Source of the DNA: MFKM01 sp038065115
Lineage (GTDB): Bacteria > Patescibacteriota > Minisyncoccia > UBA6257 > MFKM01
Reading direction: 5' to 3'
DNA: 50,679 nucleotides
Assembly (NCBI GenBank): GCA_038065115.1
Contig: JBBTRS010000004.1
Coordinates: 1 to 50,679 of the forward strand
Shown here: piece by piece, positions 7,223 to 14,383 of the stretch
How the letters are laid out: each line of letters opens with the position of its first letter
Numbering within the stretch: the stretch's first letter is position 1
Position numbers and translations under genes: made by a program
The notes under the pieces: model-generated
The model's input: the letters and a program-made list of their open reading frames with translations, nothing else
The model's database searches: none
Told to the model about the DNA's origin: nothing

Positions 7223-7865
7223 CCAGCCAACGGTAATATTTATTATAAAAAGGATTTTCCCAAAGCAATAAAACTCCGTAATCCAAACTTTCCGGGTCCT
7301 TAAAATAATTAGGGATAGCTTTAATTATTTTTAAACCTGATTTTTTATAAAAATCAATTTCTGGATCTAATGACCTGTGACCTTTTTCGGTATCAGTGAC
7401 GGCATTTATATATTCCTCTACAGTCATCTTGTTTGCATATTTATAATACAGAGGTAATCTACCGCCGAGCATTCCATATTTAACATTGTAGCGAATAGCC
7501 AGTTTGCCAATACCTTCCAAGAGTTGCGTGCCAACTCCCAAATGCTGATAGGAAGGCATTACGCTTAAATCCACGCCATAAACTACACGACCATCTGCTT
7601 TATGGGAATTTTTGATAAATCCGTTATCAGTTATTTCATACCAGGTAAAAGCACTATTATTAAAATCATAATCAACTCTTTCCGTAAAAACTACCCCAAT
7701 AATTTCTTTATTGCTTTCTGCCACCAATGCTCCCCCCGGAAATGTTTTTATCCTTGATTCAATCATTTCTTTTGAGGCAGATTTTTCTTTACCCCACGCT
7801 ATTTCTTCTATCAACAAAATTTTAGGAATATCCTCGTTTTTCGCTTGTCTTATCTTAATTTTCAT
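7200..7865 (-). CDS. GNAT-family N-acetyltransferase (221 aa)
   Basis: Acetyl-CoA-dependent acyltransferase. The core shows KEIIGVVFTERVDYD, then VVYGVDLSVMPSYQHLGVGTQLLEGIGKLA, in which QHLGVGTQLL is the acetyl-CoA pyrophosphate loop (Q/R-x-x-G-x-G/A). The extended C-terminal part (GMLGGRLPLYYKYANKM to the end) is found in larger GNATs of unknown substrate. The ATG follows a short leader ORF by 3 nt and an attenuator-like hairpin. Both ends of this gene are duplicated outwards: the last codons at 4870-4893 and the first six codons at 10408-10425. This is consistent with duplication or recombination at the locus. Confidence 0.85.
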   Translation of the reverse strand: MKIKIRQAKNEDIPKILLIEEIAWGKEKSASKEMIESRIKTFPGGALVAESNKEIIGVVFTERVDYDFNNSAFTWYEITDNGFIKNSHKADGRVVYGVDLSVMPSYQHLGVGTQLLEGIGKLAIRYNVKYGMLGGRLPLYYKYANKMTVEEYINAVTDTEKGHRSLDPEIDFYKKSGLKIIKAIPNYFKDPESLDYGVLLLWENPFYNKYYRWLAAKLFKV

Positions 7866-8001
7866 TTTTCAAACAAAAAAACGCCGGAAATGGCGCTTTT
7901 GAGATAAAACCGTCCTTCGGCCGTTGTGATGAACGAATTTTGGAAATTGTTTGATTATCTCCCTCCAACCGATAGCTTTCATATTGGCTATGATACAAGA
8001 T
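7849..8001. repeat. Direct repeat DR2, copy at the acetyltransferase leader
   Basis: 153 bp identical to 10408-10560, with weaker similarity continuing to about 8025. It contains the first six codons of the acetyltransferase, its leader ORF, a hairpin with T-run and a probable -10 box; a conserved -35-like TTGATT lies just beyond, in the similar extension. It borders the prolyl oligopeptidase/peptide segment on the left. Confidence 0.9.
7869..7982 (-). CDS. Possible leader ORF (37 aa) with attenuator before the acetyltransferase
   Basis: On the minus strand a promoter-like TTGATT, a 16-bp spacer and TATCAT are followed after 7 nt by an ATG that opens a 37-codon frame (MKAIGWREIIKQF to HFRRFFV). 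Its TGA lies 3 nt before the acetyltransferase ATG. Near its end the mRNA carries CGCC/GGCG with a 6-nt loop and a T7 run, an intrinsic-terminator shape. A leader ORF plus terminator ahead of a possible resistance gene fits ribosome-controlled attenuation. It may instead be non-coding leader; conservation is known only from the identical copy at 10428-10541. Confidence 0.35.
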   Translation of the reverse strand: MKAIGWREIIKQFPKFVHHNGRRTVLSQKRHFRRFFV

Positions 8002-8082
8002 CTTGGTAGAAAATCAACTTAAAAGCATCTTTTTGGCCTATGATTATAAATTATATGAGTTTTGTTTTGTAAGCAATGAAGA

Positions 8083-8088
8083 TATAAT
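8083..8088 (+). promoter_or_regulatory. -10 element of the prolyl oligopeptidase gene
   Basis: TATAAT at 8083-8088, 14 nt before the ATG at 8103. No convincing -35 or SD was seen. Confidence 0.4.
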
Positions 8089-8102
8089 AATATGAAATTG
8101 AT

Positions 8103-10145
8103 ATGGGTATCCCTTGCACAAAAAAAGAAAATGTAATTGAGAAAATACACGGGCATTTGATTAATGACCCATATAGATGGTTGGAAAGTGCCGATACCGA
8201 AGAAACGAAAAAATGGATTGATGCCCAAAATGAACATGCATTTTCATCTCTCAAAAATGGCAATTTTAATATTTTCTTAGATGAACTTGTTAAAAACTTT
8301 AAAACAACAACTTTCTCAAACCCGGTCATTGTAAGAGGCAAATATTTCTATACGGAAAGGCAGCCAAACGAAGATCAATTTGTTATTTACGTAAAAAACG
8401 GATTAAATGGTGAACCTATAAAATTAGTAGACCCTAATGGCGCGAACAAAGAAAACACGGTATCTATTGATTATTGGTCGGAGTCTCGCAGCGGTAAATA
8501 TATCGCCTATGGCTTATCTGAAGGCGGGACAGAAATGTCAACTCTTTATATTAAAAATGTAGATACAAAAGAGGATCTACCCGATACAATAGTTAATTGC
8601 AGACATTCTCCAATCTGTTGGCTTCCCGATGATTCTGGATTTTTTTACACTAGAAATCCCCGGCCAAACACTGTTCCAAAAAATGAAGAACATTTACATA
8701 CAAAGGCGTATTTCCATAAACTCGGCGACAATCCTGATGACGATGAATTAATTTTCGGAAAGGATAGACCAAAAGATGACATGATTGGGCTTTCGCTTTC
8801 ATTAGACGGAAATTACTTAGCCATTAATGCTTCTCGGGAATGGACCCGAAACGATATTTACGTTTTTGATTGTAAAAATAAAAAAATAATTCCCTTAATA
8901 AAAGGAGTTGATGCAAGGTTTTTGCTGTGGTTTGCTTTAAACAAAGCTTTAATCTTAACTAATTATAAAGCAAATAATTACAGGGTTCTTTCAACGTCTC
9001 TTAATGATTTATTCGCACCGATAGAAGAATGGGAAGAAATGATACCAGAAAGAGATTACCTTCTTGAGTATATTTCTATAACAAAAGAAAAAATAATCGC
9101 CCAATATCTAAAGAATGCCTGTTCAAAAGTAATTATTTTTGATTATCTAGGAAATGAAAAAGGCGAGATCCCATTGCCCGCCTATTCAAGCACCGCGGGT
9201 ATTTCTACTAATAGAGAAGAGAATGAATTTTTCTATGGCGTGAGTTCATTCACTTTCCCTAAAATAATATATAGGCATGATCCCATTTTAAATAAATATG
9301 CAGAATATCGTAGAATTGACAATCCAATAAACCCCGACGATTACGTGATTGAACAAGAATGGTTTACGTCAAAAGATAATACAAAAATTCCTATATTTAT
9401 CTTCCATAAAAAAAATCTCGTTAAAAATGGGCTTAATCCTGCAATTCTTTATGGATACGGAGGGTTTTCTGTAAGCCAAACGCCCGCTTTTATCAGAAAT
9501 TGGACTCCATGGCTTGAAAAAAATGGTGTATTCGCTATTCCGAATATACGCGGCGGATCAGAATTTGGCTCCACTTGGCACACGCAGGCCATAAAAGAGA
9601 ATAAACAAAAAAGCTTTGACGATTTTATTGCTGCTGCGGAATTTTTAATTAATCAAAAATACACCGATAATAATCATCTTGGCATAATTGGTGGAAGTAA
9701 CGGGGGTTTGCTGGTCGCAACCGTTGCAGTTCAAAAACCAGATTTATTTAAAGCTGTATGTTCGATAGTTCCGCTAACCGATATGGTCCGTTTCCCTAAA
9801 TTTGGAATGGCGATAAGATGGGTGCATGAGTACGGAAATCCAGAAAAAAAAGAAGAGTTGGAAAATATTTTGAAGTGGAGTCCATATCATAATGTAAAAG
9901 AAAATATTGAATACCCTAATTTTCTATTCACAACAGGACTAAAAGATTCTAGAGTTGACCCCCTACATGCAAGAAAAATGACTGCAATATTGCAGTCTAT
10001 GAATAAAAAAAACGAGGTTTTAATCTTCACTGAAATAGAAGTAGGCCATGGTCTAGGCAAACCAATTTCTAAAATTGTTGAAAAACAAGCATTAGTATTA
10101 AGTTTTTTTACAAAATATCTAGACTTAAAAAATCAAGGGAATTGA
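8103..10145 (+). CDS. Prolyl oligopeptidase (S9A family)
   Basis: Serine peptidase that cleaves short peptides after proline; no signal peptide, so probably cytosolic. 680 aa, normal for the family. The N-terminal DPYRWLE motif is followed by the beta-propeller (about 70-400), then the alpha/beta-hydrolase domain: GYGGF, NIRGGSEFG, the nucleophile S532 in GGSNGG, D615 in GLKDSRVDP and H649 in EVGHGLGKP. All three catalytic residues are present. It stands alone on the plus strand, converging on the 21-aa peptide gene, and is bounded by the two DR2 copies. S9A enzymes act in maturation of some ribosomal peptides in fungi and plants, so a link to the neighbouring small peptides is possible but unproven. 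Confidence 0.93.
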   Translation: MGIPCTKKENVIEKIHGHLINDPYRWLESADTEETKKWIDAQNEHAFSSLKNGNFNIFLDELVKNFKTTTFSNPVIVRGKYFYTERQPNEDQFVIYVKNGLNGEPIKLVDPNGANKENTVSIDYWSESRSGKYIAYGLSEGGTEMSTLYIKNVDTKEDLPDTIVNCRHSPICWLPDDSGFFYTRNPRPNTVPKNEEHLHTKAYFHKLGDNPDDDELIFGKDRPKDDMIGLSLSLDGNYLAINASREWTRNDIYVFDCKNKKIIPLIKGVDARFLLWFALNKALILTNYKANNYRVLSTSLNDLFAPIEEWEEMIPERDYLLEYISITKEKIIAQYLKNACSKVIIFDYLGNEKGEIPLPAYSSTAGISTNREENEFFYGVSSFTFPKIIYRHDPILNKYAEYRRIDNPINPDDYVIEQEWFTSKDNTKIPIFIFHKKNLVKNGLNPAILYGYGGFSVSQTPAFIRNWTPWLEKNGVFAIPNIRGGSEFGSTWHTQAIKENKQKSFDDFIAAAEFLINQKYTDNNHLGIIGGSNGGLLVATVAVQKPDLFKAVCSIVPLTDMVRFPKFGMAIRWVHEYGNPEKKEELENILKWSPYHNVKENIEYPNFLFTTGLKDSRVDPLHARKMTAILQSMNKKNEVLIFTEIEVGHGLGKPISKIVEKQALVLSFFTKYLDLKNQGN

Positions 10146-10167
10146 AAAGTGAGTTAAAAAATAAAAG

Positions 10168-10198
10168 GAGGGGCGTAAAAAACAGGATTACGCCCCTC
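10168..10198. terminator. Bidirectional terminator between peptidase and peptide gene
   Basis: Perfect 11-bp stem GAGGGGCGTAA/TTACGCCCCTC with a 9-nt loop; on the minus strand it is followed by CTTTTATTTTTT. It serves the 21-aa peptide gene and probably also the convergent peptidase gene. Confidence 0.8.
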
Positions 10199-10212
10199 TT
10201 CAAATAATGGCT

Positions 10213-10278
10213 CTAATCTCCATTCATCGGAAAATTGCCATTATTATCCATGGTGGTTCCTTCAACGGGATCAATCAT
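10213..10278 (-). CDS. Very short peptide gene (21 aa), unknown function
   Basis: A 22-codon frame with all the signals of a real gene: a sigma70-like promoter (TTGACA, 17-bp spacer, AATACT), the SD AAAGGAGGTG 5 nt before the ATG, and a strong terminator 15 nt after the TAG. The peptide starts MIDPVEGTTMD, continues NNGNFP and ends MNGD; it is acidic and polar, with two prolines, three methionines after or within short Asn/Gly runs and no Cys or Lys. The SD and layout match the RiPP precursor at 5425-5538, but no modifying enzyme is adjacent. It could be a small signalling peptide, a precursor, or a leader whose gene was lost. I recognise no family. Confidence 0.55.
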   Translation of the reverse strand: MIDPVEGTTMDNNGNFPMNGD

Positions 10279-10337
10279 GTACGCACCTCCTTTCTTTTTC
10301 AATTTTTAATGTTCAATCAAATACTCTTACTGCTACT

Positions 10338-10366
10338 AGTATTTAATAAATCAATTATTTTGTCAA
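10338..10366 (-). promoter_or_regulatory. Promoter of the 21-aa peptide gene
   Basis: Minus strand: TTGACA at 10361-10366, 17-bp spacer, AATACT at 10338-10343. The inferred transcript has a leader of about 50 nt before the ATG. Confidence 0.6.
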
Positions 10367-10407
10367 ATTTTTTAATTTATACTTAGCGGATAATTATTTA
10401 AAATTAC

Positions 10408-10560
10408 CTTATCTTAATTTTCATTTTTCAAACAAAAAAACGCCGGAAATGGCGCTTTTGAGATAAAACCGTCCTTCGGCCGTTGTGATGAACGAATTTT
10501 GGAAATTGTTTGATTATCTCCCTCCAACCGATAGCTTTCATATTGGCTATGATACAAGAT
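10408..10560. repeat. Direct repeat DR2, orphan copy
   Basis: Identical over 153 bp to 7849-8001, including the leader ORF (10428-10541), the hairpin and the first six acetyltransferase codons, after which similarity stops and the peptide promoter region begins. The conserved promoter-like TTGATT/TATCAT pair is retained. The rest of 10279-10623 holds only that promoter and the upstream region of the kinase gene's 3' end. Confidence 0.9.
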
Positions 10561-10623
10561 TTTGATAGAAAATCAAATTGAAAAGCCTAAAAAGACACCC
10601 TCCTTTTCCCTGAAATTAATTTT

Positions 10624-11550
10624 TTATAGATATTTTCGAGATAAGGCTTTTATCAAATCTTTTTCCTCCTCAATTTTTTTGAATCTTTTATAATTCCATT
10701 TGAATATCCCATCAGGTTTTAAATAAATGTTTTCCGCGCAGGCCAACATAGCCATTTGAGGCAAAATTTCTAAGTCTTCTTTTGACAATTTAATTTTTTG
10801 AGAATAGTTTTTTAAAAAAATCTCAAATCCGCTTTTTAAGAAAACGGTTCTTGGTGCGTGCTTCGTTTTCATCCCAAATCTAGAAAAATCGAAAGGAGTA
10901 AAATTAAACACAAAGGCAATCATTTGCCCAAGATCGTAAATAATCGGACCCCGCGAAATATCATCAAGGTCAATTAAAAAAAGTTTTTTTCTGCCCAAAA
11001 CATTGAAATAACTGATGTCGCCATGAACCAGGCCGGTTGTTAGGCCAAATATAGGCGGAAATAAATTACAAAAATTGATCATTTCTTTTCTAATTTTGAT
11101 ATCTATCTTTTTTCTAAAAAAAATTGCTTTTAGTCTTTGAATTTTTCCTTTGATATCTAATTCTGGAATTTTACTGTTTCCGATTTTTATTTTATGAAAT
11201 TCGCCGACAGCGCGACCAAGCTCCGAGAAGAAATATCGCGATGGACGATTTTCTTTTTGGTCAATAAATTCTGACAAAAACAAGAGGTTGTCTGATTGCA
11301 GAAAATATTTTTTGTTTGATTTCGTGCTAATAATGGCAGGGAGGTTGACTCCCTGCTTCTTAATTCTAGAAACAAATTCCAATCTGACAGTCAATTCTTT
11401 ATTATTCGGAATAACTTTAAGAACGTATTTATTTTTGTCGTTTTTAATTAAAAAAGCGCTTCGTTTTCCTCGCGTTTCAAGTTTTTTTAAAAAAACAGGG
11501 TTTTTAAGATCGTATTCTTTTTTAATTTTTTCAATTTTTGAGGAAATCAT
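10624..11550 (-). CDS. APH-fold small-molecule kinase (first of two)
   Basis: Aminoglycoside phosphotransferase/choline-kinase-fold enzyme. It has an N-lobe Lys (KYVLKVIP), the catalytic loop GLVHGDISYFNVL with HGD and the downstream Asn, and a DFG-like metal site in LFLIDLDDISRGPIIYDLGQ. The layout also recalls CotS-type spore-coat kinases; the substrate is unknown. The open frame continues to an ATG at 11592, but that overlaps the broken peptidase gene upstream, so I prefer the ATG at 11548-11550 (MISSKIEKIKKEY). No strong SD at either start. A second kinase of the same fold lies just upstream. Confidence 0.8.
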   Translation of the reverse strand: MISSKIEKIKKEYDLKNPVFLKKLETRGKRSAFLIKNDKNKYVLKVIPNNKELTVRLEFVSRIKKQGVNLPAIISTKSNKKYFLQSDNLLFLSEFIDQKENRPSRYFFSELGRAVGEFHKIKIGNSKIPELDIKGKIQRLKAIFFRKKIDIKIRKEMINFCNLFPPIFGLTTGLVHGDISYFNVLGRKKLFLIDLDDISRGPIIYDLGQMIAFVFNFTPFDFSRFGMKTKHAPRTVFLKSGFEIFLKNYSQKIKLSKEDLEILPQMAMLACAENIYLKPDGIFKWNYKRFKKIEEEKDLIKALSRKYL

Positions 11551-11584
11551 CCCAAAATTACGCTTGTTGCAATATAAATATATT

Positions 11585-11819
11585 TTATTCAAAAAATATT
11601 TTTTCGCCGTTTTTAATAAAAATTGCTTGGGAGTTGCTTATCCTTTCTACGTGGATACCGTTTCTGTCTTCATTGGTTATTTTCTTTGTCGGAAGCAGCG
11701 GTTGTGACGATTACCGCCTTTTCGAAATTTCTTGAATCAACAATTTCTTTGAATTTATTATAAACATTTTGGCTGGAAAGACCGGTTGATGTAAGAAAAA
11801 TAATTCCCTTTTTATGCAT
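11585..11819 (-). pseudogene. Remnant of an S51-type peptidase (peptidase E-like)
   Basis: From the ATG at 11817-11819 the frame reads MHKKGIIFLTSTGLSSQN and later KAVIVTTAASDKENNQ before a TGA at 11670-11672; this is the typical first half-domain of peptidase E/S51 proteins. Shifting frame gives NEDRNGIHVERISNSQAIF and then IKNGEKIFFE-stop (end 11585), resembling a later, shorter piece of the same family with the catalytic Ser region missing. It is therefore frameshifted and internally deleted. It lies between the two kinase genes. Confidence 0.5.
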
Positions 11820-11850
11820 ATCTTTTTTAAAATCAAAAACAAGTATTTAA

Positions 11851-12735
11851 TTAAAATCGCGGGGTTTGTAAACCCGCTAAATTTTTTTCTGGGTCTGCTG
11901 AGCCGAGGGCCCAAATTATCGTATCAACAAAAAAGAAACTACGAATTACCATGTATTTATCTAAATTAAAATCTATTAGCTGCTTTAATTGTTCAATTAA
12001 TCTAGTGGTAAAATCATATTCAAAGTGTTCATCGCGTTGCTCGTCTACGTATGCTTTTGCGCATTCTTGATAATACATAATCCTTGCTAGATCATAAAAC
12101 GAATCTCCAAATTGGGCATATTCCCAATCTAAAATTCCGGTCAGCCGATATAAATCAGTTAAAAGATTGTGCATTATCAAATCGCCATGTAATAACACTG
12201 GCGATGTTTGGCCAAAAATTCTTTCCACCTTTCTTTCGTCAATGTTGCTAGATATTTCTAAAAATAATTTATGTGCTAATTGATTATCAAAAATTTTTTT
12301 TTCATTCAGCTTAAATTTATGAAATAATAAATCCTTATAATTTCTGAATTTTACATCAAACTGAGCTGACCAAAAATAATCTTTTTTTTGCTGATTAATT
12401 TTGTGAATAGCCTCTACTATGTCAGTTGCTATTCTTTTTTTATTTGTAATTTCAATGTTTTTCCAAGCATCGTCGATTGCTCGGCCTTTTATTTTTTGCT
12501 CTACTAACACACCGTAATTTTGAATTGTATAAAATGCCAAAAAGTTAGGCGCAACATCTAAAACGAGTGTCTTTAAAACCTCGCTTTCGTTTTTTAATAT
12601 GGTTAAATCTCGATTGATCTTTATAACGAAATTTTTGGAAAGCAAAACTTGCGACCTAGTTCCTTTTTCTGCTTTCTGAAAATCTTCTTTTATAGCCAAA
12701 CGATCTTTAACTTCTTTAAGAATGAGATCTGTCAT
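11851..12735 (-). CDS. APH-fold small-molecule kinase (second of two)
   Basis: 294-aa aminoglycoside phosphotransferase-family kinase. It has an N-lobe with LSKNFVIKINR, the catalytic loop PVLLHGDLIMHNLL, the metal site TGILDWEYAQFGDSFYDLA and a helical C-terminus. It differs clearly in sequence from the kinase at 10624-11550, so this is not a recent duplication. The open frame reaches 12765, but MTDLILKEVKDRLAI (ATG at 12733-12735) is the better start. The upstream plsC terminator at 12774-12797 separates it from that gene. Substrate unknown; antibiotics or cell metabolites are both possible. Confidence 0.83.
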   Translation of the reverse strand: MTDLILKEVKDRLAIKEDFQKAEKGTRSQVLLSKNFVIKINRDLTILKNESEVLKTLVLDVAPNFLAFYTIQNYGVLVEQKIKGRAIDDAWKNIEITNKKRIATDIVEAIHKINQQKKDYFWSAQFDVKFRNYKDLLFHKFKLNEKKIFDNQLAHKLFLEISSNIDERKVERIFGQTSPVLLHGDLIMHNLLTDLYRLTGILDWEYAQFGDSFYDLARIMYYQECAKAYVDEQRDEHFEYDFTTRLIEQLKQLIDFNLDKYMVIRSFFFVDTIIWALGSADPEKNLAGLQTPRF

Positions 12736-12773
12736 TATCCCTAAATTATATATTTTAAAATACAAATAAAAAA

Positions 12774-12797
12774 GGAAGGGCTTGTTTCAGCCCTTCC
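12774..12797 (-). terminator. Intrinsic terminator after plsC
   Basis: Stem GGAAGGGC/GCCCTTCC with an 8-nt loop; on the minus strand it is followed by TTTTTTATTTG. It lies about 100 bp past the plsC stop. I see nothing convincing between 12798 and 12897. Confidence 0.75.
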
Positions 12798-12897
12798 CTG
12801 AAGCTTAAAAGCGAATACGATTGATTTCAGGCTTTTCAATTTACCTCTAAAAATACACCTAAAACCGAGAGAATTTGATAGATTATTAACTAAATTA

Positions 12898-13539
12898 TTA
12901 ATCCACTAATTTGGAGATTTCCCGCATTATTTTCTCTATGCCTTCTTCCAAAGAAATATTGCCTAAAGAGTGAATCGGTTTTCCGATTTTCACTTTTATT
13001 TTCTTGGATTTAAAAATCCCGAAGGTGCCGCTTAATCCCACCGGAACAATTAACGCGCCGGTTGTTTGATGAAGATAGGCCGCGCCTTTTTTGCCTTGTT
13101 GGAGCTTGCCGTCAAGCGTTAGCTTTCCTTCCGGGTAAATCCAAATTTTAGCTCCTTTTTTTAAGGCTTTAACGGCTTCGGCCAAGTTTTTCTGGAAATC
13201 GCCCAAGCCCCTGACAACCAGAATAGAGCCGTTTGTCCTGACATAGGCGGCCACAAAAAGGGAAACGGGGAAAGGAAATGAATTCTTCCAATAATTAAAA
13301 TACTCTTGAACCACTAAAAATCTTATTGGAAAAAACTTATGAGGCACAACCGAATTTCTCGGCATCGCCGCGGCGCAAACCGGGCCGTCAAGGTAGCTGG
13401 CGTGATTAGAAACAAAAATCACCGGCTTATCTTCTAATCCTTTCAAATTCTCTTGGCCTTCCACCTGATAATAGAAAAAAGCTTTTAAGACTAAATAAAT
13501 CGGCCAATAAGTAAGCTGTTGGACGAGTTTGGGGATCAT
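12898..13539 (-). CDS. plsC: 1-acyl-sn-glycerol-3-phosphate acyltransferase (PlsC family)
   Basis: Membrane-associated acyltransferase making phosphatidic acid from lysophosphatidic acid. 213 aa with the family blocks in order: block I NHASYLD (HX4D, residues about 46-52), block III WIYPEGKLTLDG (EGxx), and block IV VPVGLSGTFG. The N-terminal hydrophobic stretch LTYWPIYLVLKAFFYY suits membrane contact. The ATG lies 10 nt from the stop of the upstream response regulator on the same strand, so the two are probably cotranscribed. Acyl acceptors in CPR cells, which often lack full lipid synthesis, may be scavenged. Confidence 0.88.
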   Translation of the reverse strand: MIPKLVQQLTYWPIYLVLKAFFYYQVEGQENLKGLEDKPVIFVSNHASYLDGPVCAAAMPRNSVVPHKFFPIRFLVVQEYFNYWKNSFPFPVSLFVAAYVRTNGSILVVRGLGDFQKNLAEAVKALKKGAKIWIYPEGKLTLDGKLQQGKKGAAYLHQTTGALIVPVGLSGTFGIFKSKKIKVKIGKPIHSLGNISLEEGIEKIMREISKLVD

Positions 13540-13549
13540 TTCCGGAAAA

Positions 13550-13990
13550 TCATTTTAAGGATTCTTCCTTTTTTCTTTTTATATCCTTTTCTTGATTTAT
13601 TTCCGTAATTGTTTTTTGTAATTTAGTCGCCAATTCGCTTAATTCAATTTCTTTTCTGATAAAATCAACGGCGCCGCTTTCTAACGCGAATTTACGATTA
13701 ATTTCAACAATTTCCGGCCGGGGATCGCCTTTGCCGGTAAACATAAAGATCTTGATATCTTTGGTGTCCTGATTGCTTTTTAATTTAAGAAGCGCTTCCA
13801 CGCCGTCCATTTCCGGCATTACGACATCCAGCAAAATAATGTCTGGTTTAAATTCTTGGGCTAATTTTATTCCCTCAGCGCCTTGAGAGGCTTCTTTTGT
13901 TTCAAACCCACTAGCCTCTAGTTTTGTTTTAACTATTTCTCTTATCTCGGGCTCGTCGTCAATTATTAAGATTAGAGGTTTTTCTCGCAT
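13550..13990 (-). CDS. Stand-alone response regulator (receiver domain only)
   Basis: 146-aa protein with a single receiver domain: acidic pocket DDE near the N-terminus, phospho-acceptor Asp in PDIILLDVVMPEMDG, the conserved Thr in FMFTGKG and a Lys in DFIRKEIEL. There is no output domain; the C-terminal tail is a short charged helix (INQEKDIKRKKEES). Single-domain receivers act by protein contact or phosphorelay. The only sensor kinase in this window (2205-3791) is far away, so pairing is only possible. Upstream of plsC in a likely two-gene unit; divergent from rpsO. Confidence 0.92.
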   Translation of the reverse strand: MREKPLILIIDDEPEIREIVKTKLEASGFETKEASQGAEGIKLAQEFKPDIILLDVVMPEMDGVEALLKLKSNQDTKDIKIFMFTGKGDPRPEIVEINRKFALESGAVDFIRKEIELSELATKLQKTITEINQEKDIKRKKEESLK

Positions 13991-14091
13991 TATTTTAGGC
14001 TTTTAAAGTATTTGACACCTTACCCTTCCATTTGTTTAATTTTTATTTTCAGTTTTATAGGCATAAAAAATCGGCGATAGATAACATAAAT

Positions 14092-14119
14092 TTGACTTAA
14101 TTAATTAGTATTATATAAT
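14092..14119 (+). promoter_or_regulatory. Promoter of rpsO giving a leaderless start
   Basis: TTGACT (14092-14097), 16-bp spacer, TATAAT (14114-14119). The ATG lies 9 nt past the -10, so the transcript should start at or within 1-2 nt of the initiation codon. Confidence 0.65.
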
Positions 14120-14127
14120 GATGTTCA

Positions 14128-14370
14128 ATGTTAAGCAAGCAACAAAAAGTCAATATCATCAGAAGCGTCCGACTCAAAGAAACGGATACGGGTTCCGCGG
14201 AAGTTCAGGTCGCGCTTTTAACAAAAAAGATAGAGGAACTGATTGGCCATTTAAAAACCAACTCTAAAGACCATCATTCTCGCCGCGGTTTGTTAAAAAT
14301 GGTGGGGCAAAGAAAAAGATTCTTGGATTATTTGAAGAAGAAAAATATCATCAAATCACCAAAGAATTAA
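14128..14370 (+). CDS. rpsO: 30S ribosomal protein S15
   Basis: 80-aa S15, slightly shorter than the usual 88-89 aa. It shows DTGSAEVQVALLTKKIEEL, HLKTNSKDHHSRRGLLKMVGQRKRFLDYLKK, the core that binds the 16S three-way junction. It heads a run that includes an NYN protein and pnp; rpsO-pnp linkage is common in bacteria. Probably translated from a leaderless mRNA. Confidence 0.97.
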   Translation: MLSKQQKVNIIRSVRLKETDTGSAEVQVALLTKKIEELIGHLKTNSKDHHSRRGLLKMVGQRKRFLDYLKKKNIIKSPKN

Positions 14371-14383
14371 ACCCAAAAGAATA

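Noticed and set aside
8092..8136. Alternative ATG at 8092 for the prolyl oligopeptidase
   Set aside because: That frame stops after 14 codons; the ATG at 8103 gives the family N-terminus.
12767..12847. TTG-started short frame after a GAGG site on the minus strand near the plsC terminator
   Set aside because: It runs through the terminator hairpin and shows no plausible protein features.
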